The notes beneath the pieces are model-generated. The model was not told the DNA's origin, did not search any database, and was given only the letters and a program-made list of their open reading frames with translations. 64,000 bases of DNA, taken from NCBI GenBank assembly GCA_036186865.1, contig AP025062.1:13951241-14015240 (forward strand). The letters run 5' to 3'. Positions 54,260-64,000 of this stretch are shown here, piece after piece. The DNA comes from Eustoma russellianum. Lineage: Eukaryota > Streptophyta > Magnoliopsida > Gentianales > Gentianaceae. Both the position numbers and the translations under genes were made by a program. Every line of letters starts with the position of its first letter. Positions within the stretch are counted from its first letter, which is position 1.

Positions 54260-56792
54260 CTAATCAAAAAGGTGAGGGTACAGGTTCTTCATTTTTTCTT
54301 CCATATCCCAAGTGGCTTCATCAATAGTGTGGTGCTTCCATTGCACCTTAACCATAGGAATAGATCGTTTCCTCAGAACCTTTTCCTTGCGATCAACAAT
54401 CCTTTCTGGTTCTTCTACGTATGTCTCGTCGGCTTCAACTTTCAAGGGTTGCTCCTCTATGACATGATAGGCTCGTGTACATATCGACGAAGCTGAGATA
54501 CATGAAATACATCGTGTAGTTGAGATAGGGATGACGGTAGTGCTAGCCGATAAGCGACTTCTCCAATCCTCTCAAGAATTTCGTATGGTCCAACAAACCT
54601 GGGGCTTAATTTCCCCTTGACACCAAATCTCTTACCTCCTTTTGATGCCGACACTTTCAAGAACACCTTTTCCCTAGCTTGAAATTCCAAGGGTCGCCGC
54701 TTCTCATCTGCCCAAATCTTGCTTCTATCTTGGGCTGCTTGTAACCTTTGTTTGATAATCATTACTTTCTCTCGCATTTGTTCTATTAGGTCAGGTCCTG
54801 TGAAAACCTTCTCTCCGATTTCATCCCAGTAAAGTGGAGAGCGGCATTTTCTTCCATAGAGTGCTTCATACGGAGCCATCCCTATGGATCGATGGTAACT
54901 ATTATTATAAGAGAACTCCACTAGTTTGAGACTCTTGTCCCAACTTCCTCTAAAGTCAAGTATGCAAGATCGCATCATATCTTCCAGTGTTTAGATGGTT
55001 CTCTCCGATTGACCATCCGTTTAGGAGTGAAATGCAGATCTCATTCGTATCTCGGTACCCATTGCATTTTGAAAAGCTGTCCAAAATCGAGATGTGAAGC
55101 GAGGGTCGCGGTCACAAACAATGCTTATAGGTACTCCATGAAGGCTCACAATCTGATCAATATACATGGTGGCCAACTTCTCCATAGGAGCCTTGATCGT
55201 CATAGCCATGAAATGGGCAGATTTTGTCAAACGATCGATCACAATCCAAACAGTATCATGCCCATTGTTAGTCCTTGGCAAGTCAGTCACGAAATCCATA
55301 GTAATGTGATCCCACTTCCACTCGGGAACTTCTGAAGGTTGTAGTAATCCGGCGGGTTTCTGATGTTCCGCTTTCACCTTCTAGCAAACAAGGCATTTTT
55401 CTACAAACTCCGCGATTTGTCTTATCATGCCATGCCACCAGAATCTTTGTTTTAAGTCTTGGTACATCTTGTTGGCTCCAGGATGGATAGACAGTCGTGT
55501 ATTATGAGCTTCACGAAGAATTCGTTCCTTATATCATCGTTATTGGGTACGCACAGTCTTCCTCGGAACAACAAACTATTATCATTCCTGACCTCAAAAT
55601 CCTCAGATGGTTTCGTTTTCAATCTGTCTTTCGTTTTCTTTAAAGTTTCATCCCGCTCTTGAACCTCCTTAATCTTGTCAATCAGCGAGGGGATCAATAC
55701 CAGTTTTGCGAGCATGCCCTCCATGAAGTCCACCTCCTCAAGATCAAATTCTTCCATATCACTGTTGCAGAGGTGGTTGACGCGGATGGCTTGTCTTTCT
55801 ACTCAGAGCGTCGGCTACTTTATTGGCTTTTCCCAGATGATACTAAATAGAAAGGTCATAGTCCTTCATCAATTCTAGCCATCTGCGTTGTCGCATATTT
55901 AATATTTAATTCTTTTTGGGTGAAGAGGTACATAAGGCTCTTGTGATCTATGAAGATTTCGCACCTCTCACCGTACAAATAATGTCTCCATATTTTTTGG
56001 GCAAAGACGACAACTGCTAATTCAAGGTCATGCACCGGGTAATTTTGTTCAAATGGTTTTAGCTGTCTAGATGCATACGCAATCACTCGATCTTTCTGCA
56101 TCAGTACACATCCAAGTCCATTCTTAGAGGCATCACTATACACTACTAAATGTTCACCCGGAACAGGTTGTGCCAAAACTGGGACAGAAGTTAGCTTCTC
56201 TTTTAATTCAGTAAAACTCATTTTCACAATCTAAGGTCCATTCCAACTTGGTTTTCTTCTGAGTCAAACGGGTAAGAGGCATGGAAATTCGAGAAAACCC
56301 CTCAACAAACTTACGATAGCAGCCGGCGAGACCGAGAAAACTCTGTACTTCTGTTACATTGGTCGGCCTTGGCCACTCTGTAATTTCCTTGATTTTCATA
56401 GGATCTACGGACATACCATCTTCAGATATCACGTGTCCCAAAAATGCTACACTGCGTAGCCAGAATTCGTATTTACTAAATTTAGCATACAGTTGTTTTT
56501 CCCGTAGGATATCGAGGACGGTCCTTAAATAGGTCACGTGGGTCTCTTCATCAGGTGAGTAGATCAAGATATCGTCTATAAAGACTACCACGAACTTGTC
56601 TAGTTGCTCTTGAAATACTCGATTCATTAGATCCATAAACGCCGCGGGGGCATTGGTCAGTCTGAATGGCATTACAAGAAATTCGTAATGTCCATAACGG
56701 CTCCTGAATGCAGTTTTCGGGACATCCTCAGCTTTGATCTTCAATTGGAAGTATCCCGAGCGAAAATCAATTTTATTGAAAATCCGTGCCCC
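54260..56792 (-). pseudogene. Chromovirus A: RT (second exon), RNase H, integrase, chromodomain
   Basis: From the acceptor: 'GARIFNKIDFRSGYFQLKI', RT catalytic FIDDILIYS, 'LGHVISEDGMSVDPMKI'; RNase H 'VYSDASKNGLGCVLMQ' and 'DHKSLMYLFTQKELN'; integrase finger; core ('WKWDHITMDFVTDLP', 'VCDRDPRFTSRFW', 'TDGQSERTI'); GPY/F-like region ('KLSPRFVGPYEILERIGEVA'); and chromodomain ('KVLRKRSIPMVKVQWKHHT'). Damage: an 8-base duplication 'atatttaa' near 55897-55912 shifts RNase H, and stops lie near 55021, 54981 and 55380, plus a frameshift at about 54455. The chromodomain directs integration toward modified chromatin in such elements. Confidence 0.92.
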
Positions 56793-56862
56793 CTGCATCA
56801 CGATATTTTTAGGTAGTGTTTATAATAGACTTATCATTGAAATAATGCTTTGAATCGCTTAC
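56793..56862 (-). other. Candidate intron within RT of chromovirus A (70 bases)
   Basis: Minus strand: CAGCTTCGG|GTAAGCGATT ... CGTGATGCAG|GGGGCACGG. Removal joins 'PLPRINDLFDQLR' to 'GARIFNKIDFRSGY' in phase 0. Same insertion point as 41823-41899 in element D although the interval sequences differ. Retention gives 17 extra codons and a stop. Confidence 0.78.
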
Positions 56863-57704
56863 CCGAAGCTGATCGAACAGATCGTTGATCCTAGGCAATG
56901 GGTACTTGTTCTTTATAGTGATCTTGTTGAGTTCTCGATAATCTATACATAACCGCATACTTCCATCCTTTTTCTTTACAAACAGTACGGGGGCACCCCA
57001 AGGCGAAACACTTGGGCGAATAAGTTTCTTTTCTAACAATTCACGTAAATTTTCTTTCAGCTCTTTCAATTCCACATGTGCCATTCAATAGGGAGCCTTC
57101 GATATTGGCTCAGCTTCCGGAATTAGGGTAATTTCAAAAGATATCTCTCGATCCGGAGGAAGGCCCGGTAGTTCTTCTGGAAATACATCAGGATATTCTT
57201 AGACCACCGAGAATTGAGAAAGGTCGAAGGGCGCTTGATCGACGTTTATTGCATAAACAAGAAACCCTTCGTGTCCTTTCCTCAACGCCTTGCTGGCGCA
57301 AATCGCATTTACATAAACATTCTTGGGGCACTTTCTTAATTTTGATCCTCCTTGAAAGGTTACCTCCTTACATGTGGGGTTCTTAAGAATAACCTACTTT
57401 TCCTTACAGTCAATGTTGGCAAAATTCTTGGAGAGCCAATCCATCCCAAGAATCACATCAACATCCGTCATGGGTATGGGAATTAAGTTGGCATCAAACC
57501 GGTGATAATCGAACTCAAGTTTGTAGTTTCTGAAAACGTGGTGAGACACAAGCACCTGATCCCTAGCTGCTTGAACTATATAGGGTGTATCACTATAGGT
57601 TGGGTTGTGCTCAATATTCTTTTGGAATTTCTTTGATATAAAGGAATGGCTAGCCCCACTATCAAATAGTACATTGGCAGGTACTGAGCATACTAAAATA
57701 GCTC
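56863..57704 (-). pseudogene. Chromovirus A: protease and RT N-terminus
   Basis: After the gag/protease acceptor: 'AILVCSVPANVLFDSGASHS' (catalytic DSGA), 'DVDVILGMDWLSKNFANIDC', a TAG near 57394, then 'PDVFPEELPGLPPDREISFE', 'EAEPISKAPY', a TGA that fits CGA to TGA at 57085, 'SVSPWGAPVLFVKKKDGSMR' and 'DYRELNKITIKNKYPLPRIN'. All domain blocks are present in order, interrupted by stops only. Confidence 0.9.
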
Positions 57705-57789
57705 CTGAACCATGCAAAATTTACTAAGCAATATAGTAAGGCAACAGTATTCGTAGAAATTTAAGCATTGCATAACTTTTAGAATGCAC
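57705..57789 (-). other. Candidate intron at the gag/protease boundary of chromovirus A (85 bases)
   Basis: Minus strand: GTGGTGGCAG|GTGCATTCTA ... CATGGTTCAG|GAGCTATT. Splicing joins 'AAEEANDVVA' to 'GAILVCSVPANVL' in phase 1. Retained, the gag frame ends three codons into the interval (GCA TTC TAA). Positionally identical to 42723-42801 in element D. Confidence 0.75.
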
Positions 57790-59021
57790 CTGCCACCACA
57801 TCATTGGCCTCTTCAGCAGCTGTGTCTGTCATAGCATGAACTCTCGCATTACTACGATGACGCTGGTTCTTAGGTTGTTGCTGCCGTGGGGCCCCTTTCT
57901 CTAAGCAATCTTTGGCCATGTTCCCTACCTTTCCACACCCAAAGCATGTGGTTCACTTATATGGACAATCTTTGAGGATGTGGCCCACCTTGCCGCATCC
58001 GAAGCACTTTCCTGCCTGAAAGTAGCATTCCCTAACATGACGCTTATTGCAGTGTGAGCAATTTGGAATAGGTGACTTCTGGCCCTGATTCTTTGACTGA
58101 TTCTTTTGAGAACGGCGTTGAAACCGATTCTTTCCTTGGCATCCTGGGCCTCTTGAGTTCTTTTTGAAGCTTTGCGGGACCCTCCATTCCCTGATGTTTC
58201 TCTTCCCCTTTTCTGTCCTATCTCATCGCGGCGAATGATATCTCTCTCTATTTTGTAACAAGCATCCAAAAGTGCACCAAAATTTGTCGGGTTTGCATTG
58301 ACTAACCAGGTCCTGATCCTAGGGTTTAATCCTCTTCCAAACTTTAACATTTTAGACTCTTCATTGTTCATAGTAGATGGTTGGAATCTTCCCAGGGCTA
58401 TGAACTTGTTAGCATATTCTGCGACTGTCATTCCTTGTTCTTGTACTAACGACCCAAACTCATGTCTCCTCTGCAGCTTAACGGAGGGTGGTATGTAAAA
58501 TTTGTTGAATTCTTGGAGAAATCTCTCCTATGGAATCGGCCTTGGTAGGGATTGCATGTTGGCCTTCCACCATTGGTTGGCTTCTCCAAGTAGGAACGGC
58601 CTGACAGCTTGAGTCTTTACTTCCTCAGGTGCTCGAATCAACTCAAAGCAATACTCAACTTCATCCAACCACTTTTCAGCAGCATTCGAATCTGACTTTC
58701 CTTCAAAAGGTGGAACATTAGCTCTTTTCAACTTTTCAAAGAAGTATTGGGCATCCCTGACCGGTTCGTGAGGCTGAGGGGCATTCTGTTGCAACATCAC
58801 TTGACCGATTTGGGTTACGATCTGGCAAAAATTCTAGAAGGCATAATATCCGAAATCATTTGTGGTAAAGGCCCCTGGGGTTGCGGAATGTTCTGCGCCG
58901 GGGGTGGATTTTTGTCTTGTGGTTGCGGTGGTGGTGGAGGAACCTGAGCAGGTGGAGGAATAGGCTCCTGCACTACCGGTCTGGCTCTGGCAGGTCTGCC
59001 TCGTGGTCGTGCCATCTGCAT
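57790..59021 (-). pseudogene. Chromovirus A gag
   Basis: Starts about 59021 or 59015 (MARPRGRPARARPVVQ), a Pro/Gln-rich N-terminus. A frame change near 58810 leads to the capsid-like gag ('YFFEKLKRANVPPFEGKSDS', 'AEKWLDEVEYCFELI', 'EANQWWKANM'), a stop at 58528, then 'MTVAEYANKFIALGRF' and 'RTWLVNANPTNFGALLDACY'. A further shift near 58150 leads to three Cys clusters: CSHCNKRHVREC, CFGCGKVGHILKDC, an in-frame TGA, and CFGCGKVGNMAKDC. The last two are CCHC knuckles, the third with His replaced by Asn. Confidence 0.88.
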
Positions 59022-59250
59022 TATGCAGTGTCGGGGTTTTATTCAAGGTGGGAGTGCAAGTAGATACGTTATGAATTAGATTCTATAAATTGTCATCGAC
59101 TAGGGTTTTATCATTAGATCGAAAACCTAATTTCCAGTCTAAGTCATCCTAGTCTAAGGTCAACTTTCATCTAAGATCATGACTTACATCTAAGATCAAA
59201 CTTAGATTTCTAATATCATCGCTTATTTCTATATTATGCCCGGATCCAGA
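59022..59250 (-). other. Leader of chromovirus A
   Basis: Between PBS and gag; AT-rich with repeated 'tctaagatcat' units at about 59150-59200. No gene. Confidence 0.6.
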
Positions 59251-59268
59251 GCCTCGGCTCTGATACCA
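59251..59268 (-). other. Primer-binding site of chromovirus A
   Basis: Minus strand TGGTATCAGAGCCGAGGC, a full match to the plant initiator tRNA-Met PBS core, two bases from the LTR end. Shows that LTR 3 acts as the 5' LTR of A. Confidence 0.92.
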
Positions 59269-60054
59269 CCTGTAGCGCCCCGCACCCCGGCCTAGCGGGA
59301 GACGATGTGCCCACCGTACTTCACTACGGAGAGTACCAGACTTCAATCCATATCGTATCTTAGTCCAGAATAAAATCCGTGGACTTTCATGCTTACACGT
59401 CAACTAGTAAGCAAAACCGAGGCAGAATAAAAACTTTTAAAATAAAAGCGTCTAAGCAACCATCATTAGTCTTACAACATGTTCATAAAAACGCAGAAAT
59501 CCAAAAGTAAATGTTTCCATCATAAAGTCATAATAAGATCATCAATCACTTCCGTCATAGCAGAATTCCATAAGTCGTCCACCTCTTGCTCTTCTATAGA
59601 TAAGGAACCCTAGGTTCATCTTCGATCCATTCGACCCTATTTCCTGCGGGTTCTGAGAGGAAAAATAATGGGGTGAGTGACAGCGTCACCAGCAAGTAAA
59701 CTATAAATAATCGTGAATTAAATGGAAAGTACATAAAAGAACTGAATCCCAAAATTCGGTTTAGAAACATACCTGACTATCCATCTAGTAACAGCTCATA
59801 ACTTATCATAGATCATAACTTATTAAAGATCATAACTTATTAAAGATCATAACTTATAAAGATCATAACTTATAAAGATCATAACTTAGGGGCTACCAAG
59901 TCATAACAGCTTAGTCTAAGTAACATGTACCAAATATTCGATGAATCATTAAATGCAACATGCATAAGTATGCACATGTGATGCATCATGATAACAATGA
60001 AGATAAGTTTTTTCGTTCTTTCTTTCAAAACATCATCGTCAATAAAACAAGAGA

Positions 60055-60305
60055 GTGTTCAGATCTATTCTCTCCGGATTTGAGGCGGTCATATTCTTCT
60101 CTTCGAACCCATTATTTCCGGATTCGAAAACGGTCACATCATCAATCATAATCATCAAGTCTATTCTCTCCAGGCCTGTACGGTCATAATCGTCATAATC
60201 AGGTCTATTCTCTCCAGGCCTAAACGGTCATAATCATAGTCAGGTCTATTCTCTCTAGGCCTGAACGGTCATTATCATCAGATCAATTAACCCCGGATCT
60301 GGAGC
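60055..60305. repeat. Stem-loop repeat array in LTR 3
   Basis: Counterpart of 43625-43868. Here two stems carry mismatches (TCAGATC with GATTTGA; TTCGAACC with GGATTCGAA), so pairing is partly lost. Confidence 0.65.
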
Positions 60306-62671
60306 GGGTCCTGCTGGCAAGAAACATACAGTACCGATGGAAAGCGTTCTTTTTAAAAAAACAGAAATCTTTTCTTTAAAATGCCTTTTCATCATTCTTT
60401 CTCATAAAACCAATTTTATAAATCATGTAAATGACGATGATGCAATGTATGACGTGCTCTATGCAATTTGTGACAAAATGCATCGCATACGTACATGTAT
60501 GTTCTTGTTCTTTAGACTGGAAAAATTTCCAGATTTATCATTCTGTTCGTGCGGCCTAGAATCCTCATATTTTCGGCCCATCATCATGATTTCTTATCGT
60601 ACATACGCATAAGGGTGTCTTATCCATTCGCCATATAATTTTCGTAATGTTACAAGACATGTAAGACCCTTAAATTATTTAATTACCAAACAGGGTACTG
60701 CTGAAATTCAGCAGTGCAGTACCCTTCTTTTACCTTTTTTTAAGCCCATTAAGTCTCATATAATTTGGGCCAACACCTGGAAAATACTGTAGAGTTACCA
60801 ATAATTAATGATCATAATCCCAAACCATACCAATAAGTCTAAGCCCACAAGAATAAAGCCCCACAACTAATTCTTTAGTTCTGCCAAATTTCTAGATTAG
60901 TAATACCCGCTTAACTTCACTGATTACACCTTAAAATAATAATTCTAAGCTAATTGATTTACACAGACACGCTCACATATGTCCTAAGTAATTTCCATAA
61001 AAATTTCACAGCATTATAATAGCTTTAAAGGGGTCATTTATTCACTTATCCCAAAACGGGTACATGCTGATCTATGGAGTGACCAGTTTTAATACGAATT
61101 TTATTGTAACCAAACCGTAAGTCCTTTTTTGGAAATTCCAACTCTCCGAGTTAGTTAACACATAGGGCTAGCATCCTACAGAAAATCATCCCATTTGCAT
61201 ATTTCTATGGTCCATTTTCGGGTCAATCAATACATCACTTAAAATCTGTCCAGTCCAGTAATTCTAGCTTGACCAGTTTTACTAAAAATTGCATTAAAAA
61301 TAAACCATAACTTATTTTACCAAACTTAGAAGTCTCATATTTACTACACACATAGGGCTCATATCATACCGAAAATTAGCTTAATTGCTCACTTCTAAGA
61401 TCCATATCCAGGTAATACAATACGTCACATTATTTTGCCCTGTTCAAGTAATTTCCATTCTTGTCACTTTTCCTTACTAAAGGTGTTCCAACTTGAATTA
61501 ATCTTCATAAATAACTTACTAGTCATCAAATACACTTCTTAGCATAAATTTTACAGGTCCTAAGGCATTCTAAAGGTCATCACAAATCACTTCAAAAACA
61601 GTTTGAGAGTTACACATAACACACCTTGATCTTGCAACTTTTGTTCATAATAAAATCTATTCTTGGTATTATTAGTGTATACGGACCATACCCCAAAACA
61701 GCCCGTCTCATACATATGCAAGGGCTTAAATCTTATTTCCATAATTGAACACATTACACCAAGGTCACAAAGCATACATCTTGTACACATCCTTTACCCC
61801 ACAAGTTACAATCTATCACAAGAACCACATTTATCCTTCATTTTCATCCAACCGTCCCCCTTACATGTGAAAGAATAAAACTTTGCCACATTCATCTTAG
61901 ATTAACATCACATACTTAAAAAGAGCAAAAAATCCAACTTTGAAGAAAAATCTCATACATGCAAGCCACTTATCTTAGAAACCAAAAGTTTCATGCTTCA
62001 AACTTATCATTTAACATCTAAGATTAAAACTTAATAACATCTAGACATTCAAGCATATACTTTCACACACAAGCCATGAGTATTTATAGAGTACTTGCCT
62101 TTTTCAAACTTACACCTTTCCTTAGCTTGGGATGTGTATGGAATGAGTAAAGTCTTCCTCCTCTTTACTACATATACCCCATGGTTTTGAGGAAAAATAA
62201 CAAACATTAGCTTTTATCTCATGTAAAAGATAGAGCCAAATGGAGGCTTAGATTGACTTACCAAGATGGAGCTTGAATGGTGTTAAAATCTCTTAAGAAA
62301 CTAGCACCTCTTAAAAGCTTGAAAGCTTGGACCTAGGGACCATGGAGGTCACGGTTTTTGAGTCAAAAGTGTAGCAAGTGAGCTTCACTCTATGAAAAAT
62401 ATATAAATTCTCTTAAAGAGTTGAGGATATACTCACCTAGGACAACTTGAACTTGGATGAATCCTAAACTTTCTTGGCTCAACTTTGGCCGTGTGCCTTG
62501 AGGGAAAAAGAGGGAAAGTTTCTTGTGAATTCTTGAGGGTTGATGTTAGGGTTTCTTGGAGAGAATTTCTTTTACTAGGCTATGGTTTAGCCGTAGGGAA
62601 TCAAGAGGGGATAAGAGGGCTACCATGGTATGGTTAGGTTAATTAACTTTAGTTACTTTAGCTAATCAAGG

Positions 62672-62731
62672 TTACTTTAATGCAACTAGAGTTACTTTAA
62701 TGCAACTAGAGTTACTTTAATGCAACTAGAG
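62672..62731. repeat. Three-copy 20-base minisatellite in LTR 3
   Basis: TTACTTTAATGCAACTAGAG repeated three times in register. Confidence 0.9.
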
Positions 62732-63335
62732 TTACTTTAAGGGTTAACTTGAGTTACTTTAACCTTGTGGTTAATATAAAGTAACCATGGTAAGATTTTG
62801 AAATTCTCCTTGGTTAGCCATAGAGGGATCCGGCGGTTTGGGGCCTTAAGTAACCCTTACCATGCCTAATTCTCTTTTAATGAAAAGCTAAGTGGGTAGT
62901 TGCCCCCTTTTTCTTAATTATTTTCCCCTTTTCTCTTCCTAAAATATAATTAGGAAAAATTATGATTCTTCTTGGACTCATGGGGCCGAAACCTTGTGAG
63001 AGTTTGGGAAACATTGCCCACTACTTAAAATTGTTAAATTGGTATTTGGGCTTATTTAATGATGGCCCTCAAGATTATCCTTCTTGAAATTTTGAGAAAT
63101 CTTCTAAGGCCCTCTTTATGCCTTGTGGCCAAAATCTCCTAGGCCCTTGGGGGTGAATTGGCCACTTCACATAGTCCACAATTCATGTTTGAATTATCAT
63201 ACAATATTTTCCTTAACACAAATCTAATTAAAGAAGTAATCATAAAACTAAATAAATGGTACTTGAAGATGCAACTTTTGATAGATTCACTTAGACAAGT
63301 CTCAAGTACAATGTGATCTCTTGTTAGGTACAACA

Positions 63336-63349
63336 TCCTCCCCCCCTAT
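63336..63349 (-). other. Polypurine tract of chromovirus C
   Basis: Minus strand reads AGGGGGGGAGGA just before the LTR start TGTTGTACC. Confidence 0.78.
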
Positions 63350-63371
63350 TACAAGTTTCGTCCTCGAAACT

Positions 63372-64000
63372 CGAGAGCGCTAATCAAAAAGGTGAAGGTA
63401 CAGGTTCTTCATGTTTTCTTCCATATCCCAAGTGGCTTCATCAAGAGTGTCGTGCTTCTATTGCACCTTAACCATAGGAATAGATCGTTTCCTCAGAATC
63501 TTTTCCTTTCGATCAACAATCCTTTCCAGTTCTTCTACGTATGTCGCATCGGCTTCAACTTTCAAGGGTTGCTCCTCAATGACATGACTAGGCTCGTGTA
63601 CATACCAACGAAGCTGAGATACATGAAATACATCCTGTAGTTGAGATAGTGATGGCGGTAGTGCTAGCCGATAAGTGACTTCTCCAATCCTCTTAAGAAT
63701 TTTGTATCTAGGGCTTAATTTCCCCTTGACACCAAATCTCTTAACTCCTTTTGATGGCGACACTTTCAAGAACACCTTTTCCCCAGCTTGAAATTCCAAG
63801 GGTCGCCGCTTCTCATCTGCCCAAATCTTTCTTCTATCTTGGGCTGCTTGTAACCTTTGTTTGATAATCATTACTTTCTCTCGCGTTTGTTCTATTAGGT
63901 AAGGTCCTGTGAAAACCTTCTCTCCGATTTCATCCCAGTGAAGTGGAGAGCGGCATTTTCTTCCATAGAGTGCTTCATACGGAGCCATCCCTATGGATCG
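63372..64000 (-). pseudogene. Chromovirus C: integrase C-terminus and chromodomain, cut by window edge
   Basis: Minus strand from the right edge: 'MAPYEALYGRKCRSPLHWDE', 'QRLAAQDRRKIWADEKRRPL'-type spacer, 'SPSKGVKRFGVKGKLSPR', then a short deletion of 'FVGP', 'YKILKRIGEVTYRLALPPSL', and the chromodomain start 'RIVDRKEKILRKRSIPMVKV', where a stop ends the frame near 63458. The same family as A and B. The rest lies beyond 64000. Confidence 0.88.

Larger units (their letters stand above)
54214..59270 (-). mobile_element. Internal region of chromovirus A (Ty3/gypsy)
   Basis: PBS, gag, protease, RT, RNase H, integrase, chromodomain and purine tract in that order on the minus strand. This is the gene order of a Ty3/gypsy chromovirus, probably Tekay/Del-like given the ~4-kb LTRs and the chromodomain after integrase. 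The copy is disabled by several stops and frameshifts but lacks no domain. Confidence 0.9.
59271..63335 (-). repeat. Chromovirus LTR 3 (shared by A and C)
   Basis: A complete 4065-base LTR: plus-strand left end TGTAGCGCCCCGCACC next to the PBS of A, right end GGTACAACA next to the purine tract of C. It is therefore at once the 5' LTR of A and the 3' LTR of C. Contains ~19-base repeats (59790-59890), a stem-loop array (60055-60305) and three minisatellite units (62672-62731). Confidence 0.92.

Noticed and set aside
54260..59021. A host gene with several exons, because of the splice-like sites
   Set aside because: All joined segments are gag, protease, RT, RNase H, integrase and chromodomain flanked by PBS, purine tract and LTRs; it is a retrotransposon.

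Overview
This window is plant nuclear DNA made almost entirely of nested, mostly decayed retrotransposons. I see no intact host gene, tRNA, rRNA or CRISPR array. The plant assignment rests on the element types: Ty1/copia and Ty3/gypsy chromoviruses with initiator-tRNA-Met-type primer-binding sites, an L1-type LINE whose ORF2 ends in an RNase H domain, an Au-like SINE, and a plant transposon-associated accessory ORF. I cannot name the species.

Layout. 1-1585: two SIRE-like copia LTR pieces in opposite orientation. 1586-4974: 5' half of a minus-strand copia element F (integrase, protease and gag remnants, PBS, LTR), inserted into the gag of a gypsy element H (gag start, PBS, and a long LTR up to about 8.3 kb that carries an Au-like SINE). 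8373-14781: complete but decayed copia element E0. 14787-16727: remnant of an intron-containing coiled-coil gene plus a foldback element. 16728-23541: young copia element E1 with an uninterrupted 1312-codon polyprotein and a perfect TATTA target duplication, but no PBS. 23547-25186: more decayed sequence and a plus-strand gypsy RNase H/integrase fragment. 25187-30955: 3' half of copia element G (LTR, accessory ORF, RT/RNase H). 30960-33892: 3' end and LTR of a plus-strand SIRE-like element. 33893-42848: gypsy element D, split by a LINE at 34670-41085. 42852-64000: tandem array of one chromovirus family in which single LTRs are shared by neighbouring internal regions; its leftmost LTR carries a solo copia LTR with a GTTTA target duplication.

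The most interesting signal is in chromoviruses A (54214-59270) and D (41148-42848). Both carry two short AT-rich intervals with GT...AG ends at identical positions: one at the gag/protease boundary (phase 1), one inside the reverse transcriptase just before the KID-F/L-R/H-SGY block (phase 0). Removing them restores conserved domain continuity. Retaining the first puts a stop codon 3 to 8 codons after Gag. This suggests the family uses splicing rather than frameshifting or readthrough to set Gag versus Gag-Pol. Other notable points are arrays of an 18-bp palindrome in the F/G copia family, stem-loop repeats in the chromovirus LTR, an ATGA overlap between LINE ORF1 and ORF2, a 366-codon open frame in the LINE 3' region, and the LTR-to-gag deletion in E1. 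All boundaries and similarities were judged by eye; nothing was computed or searched.
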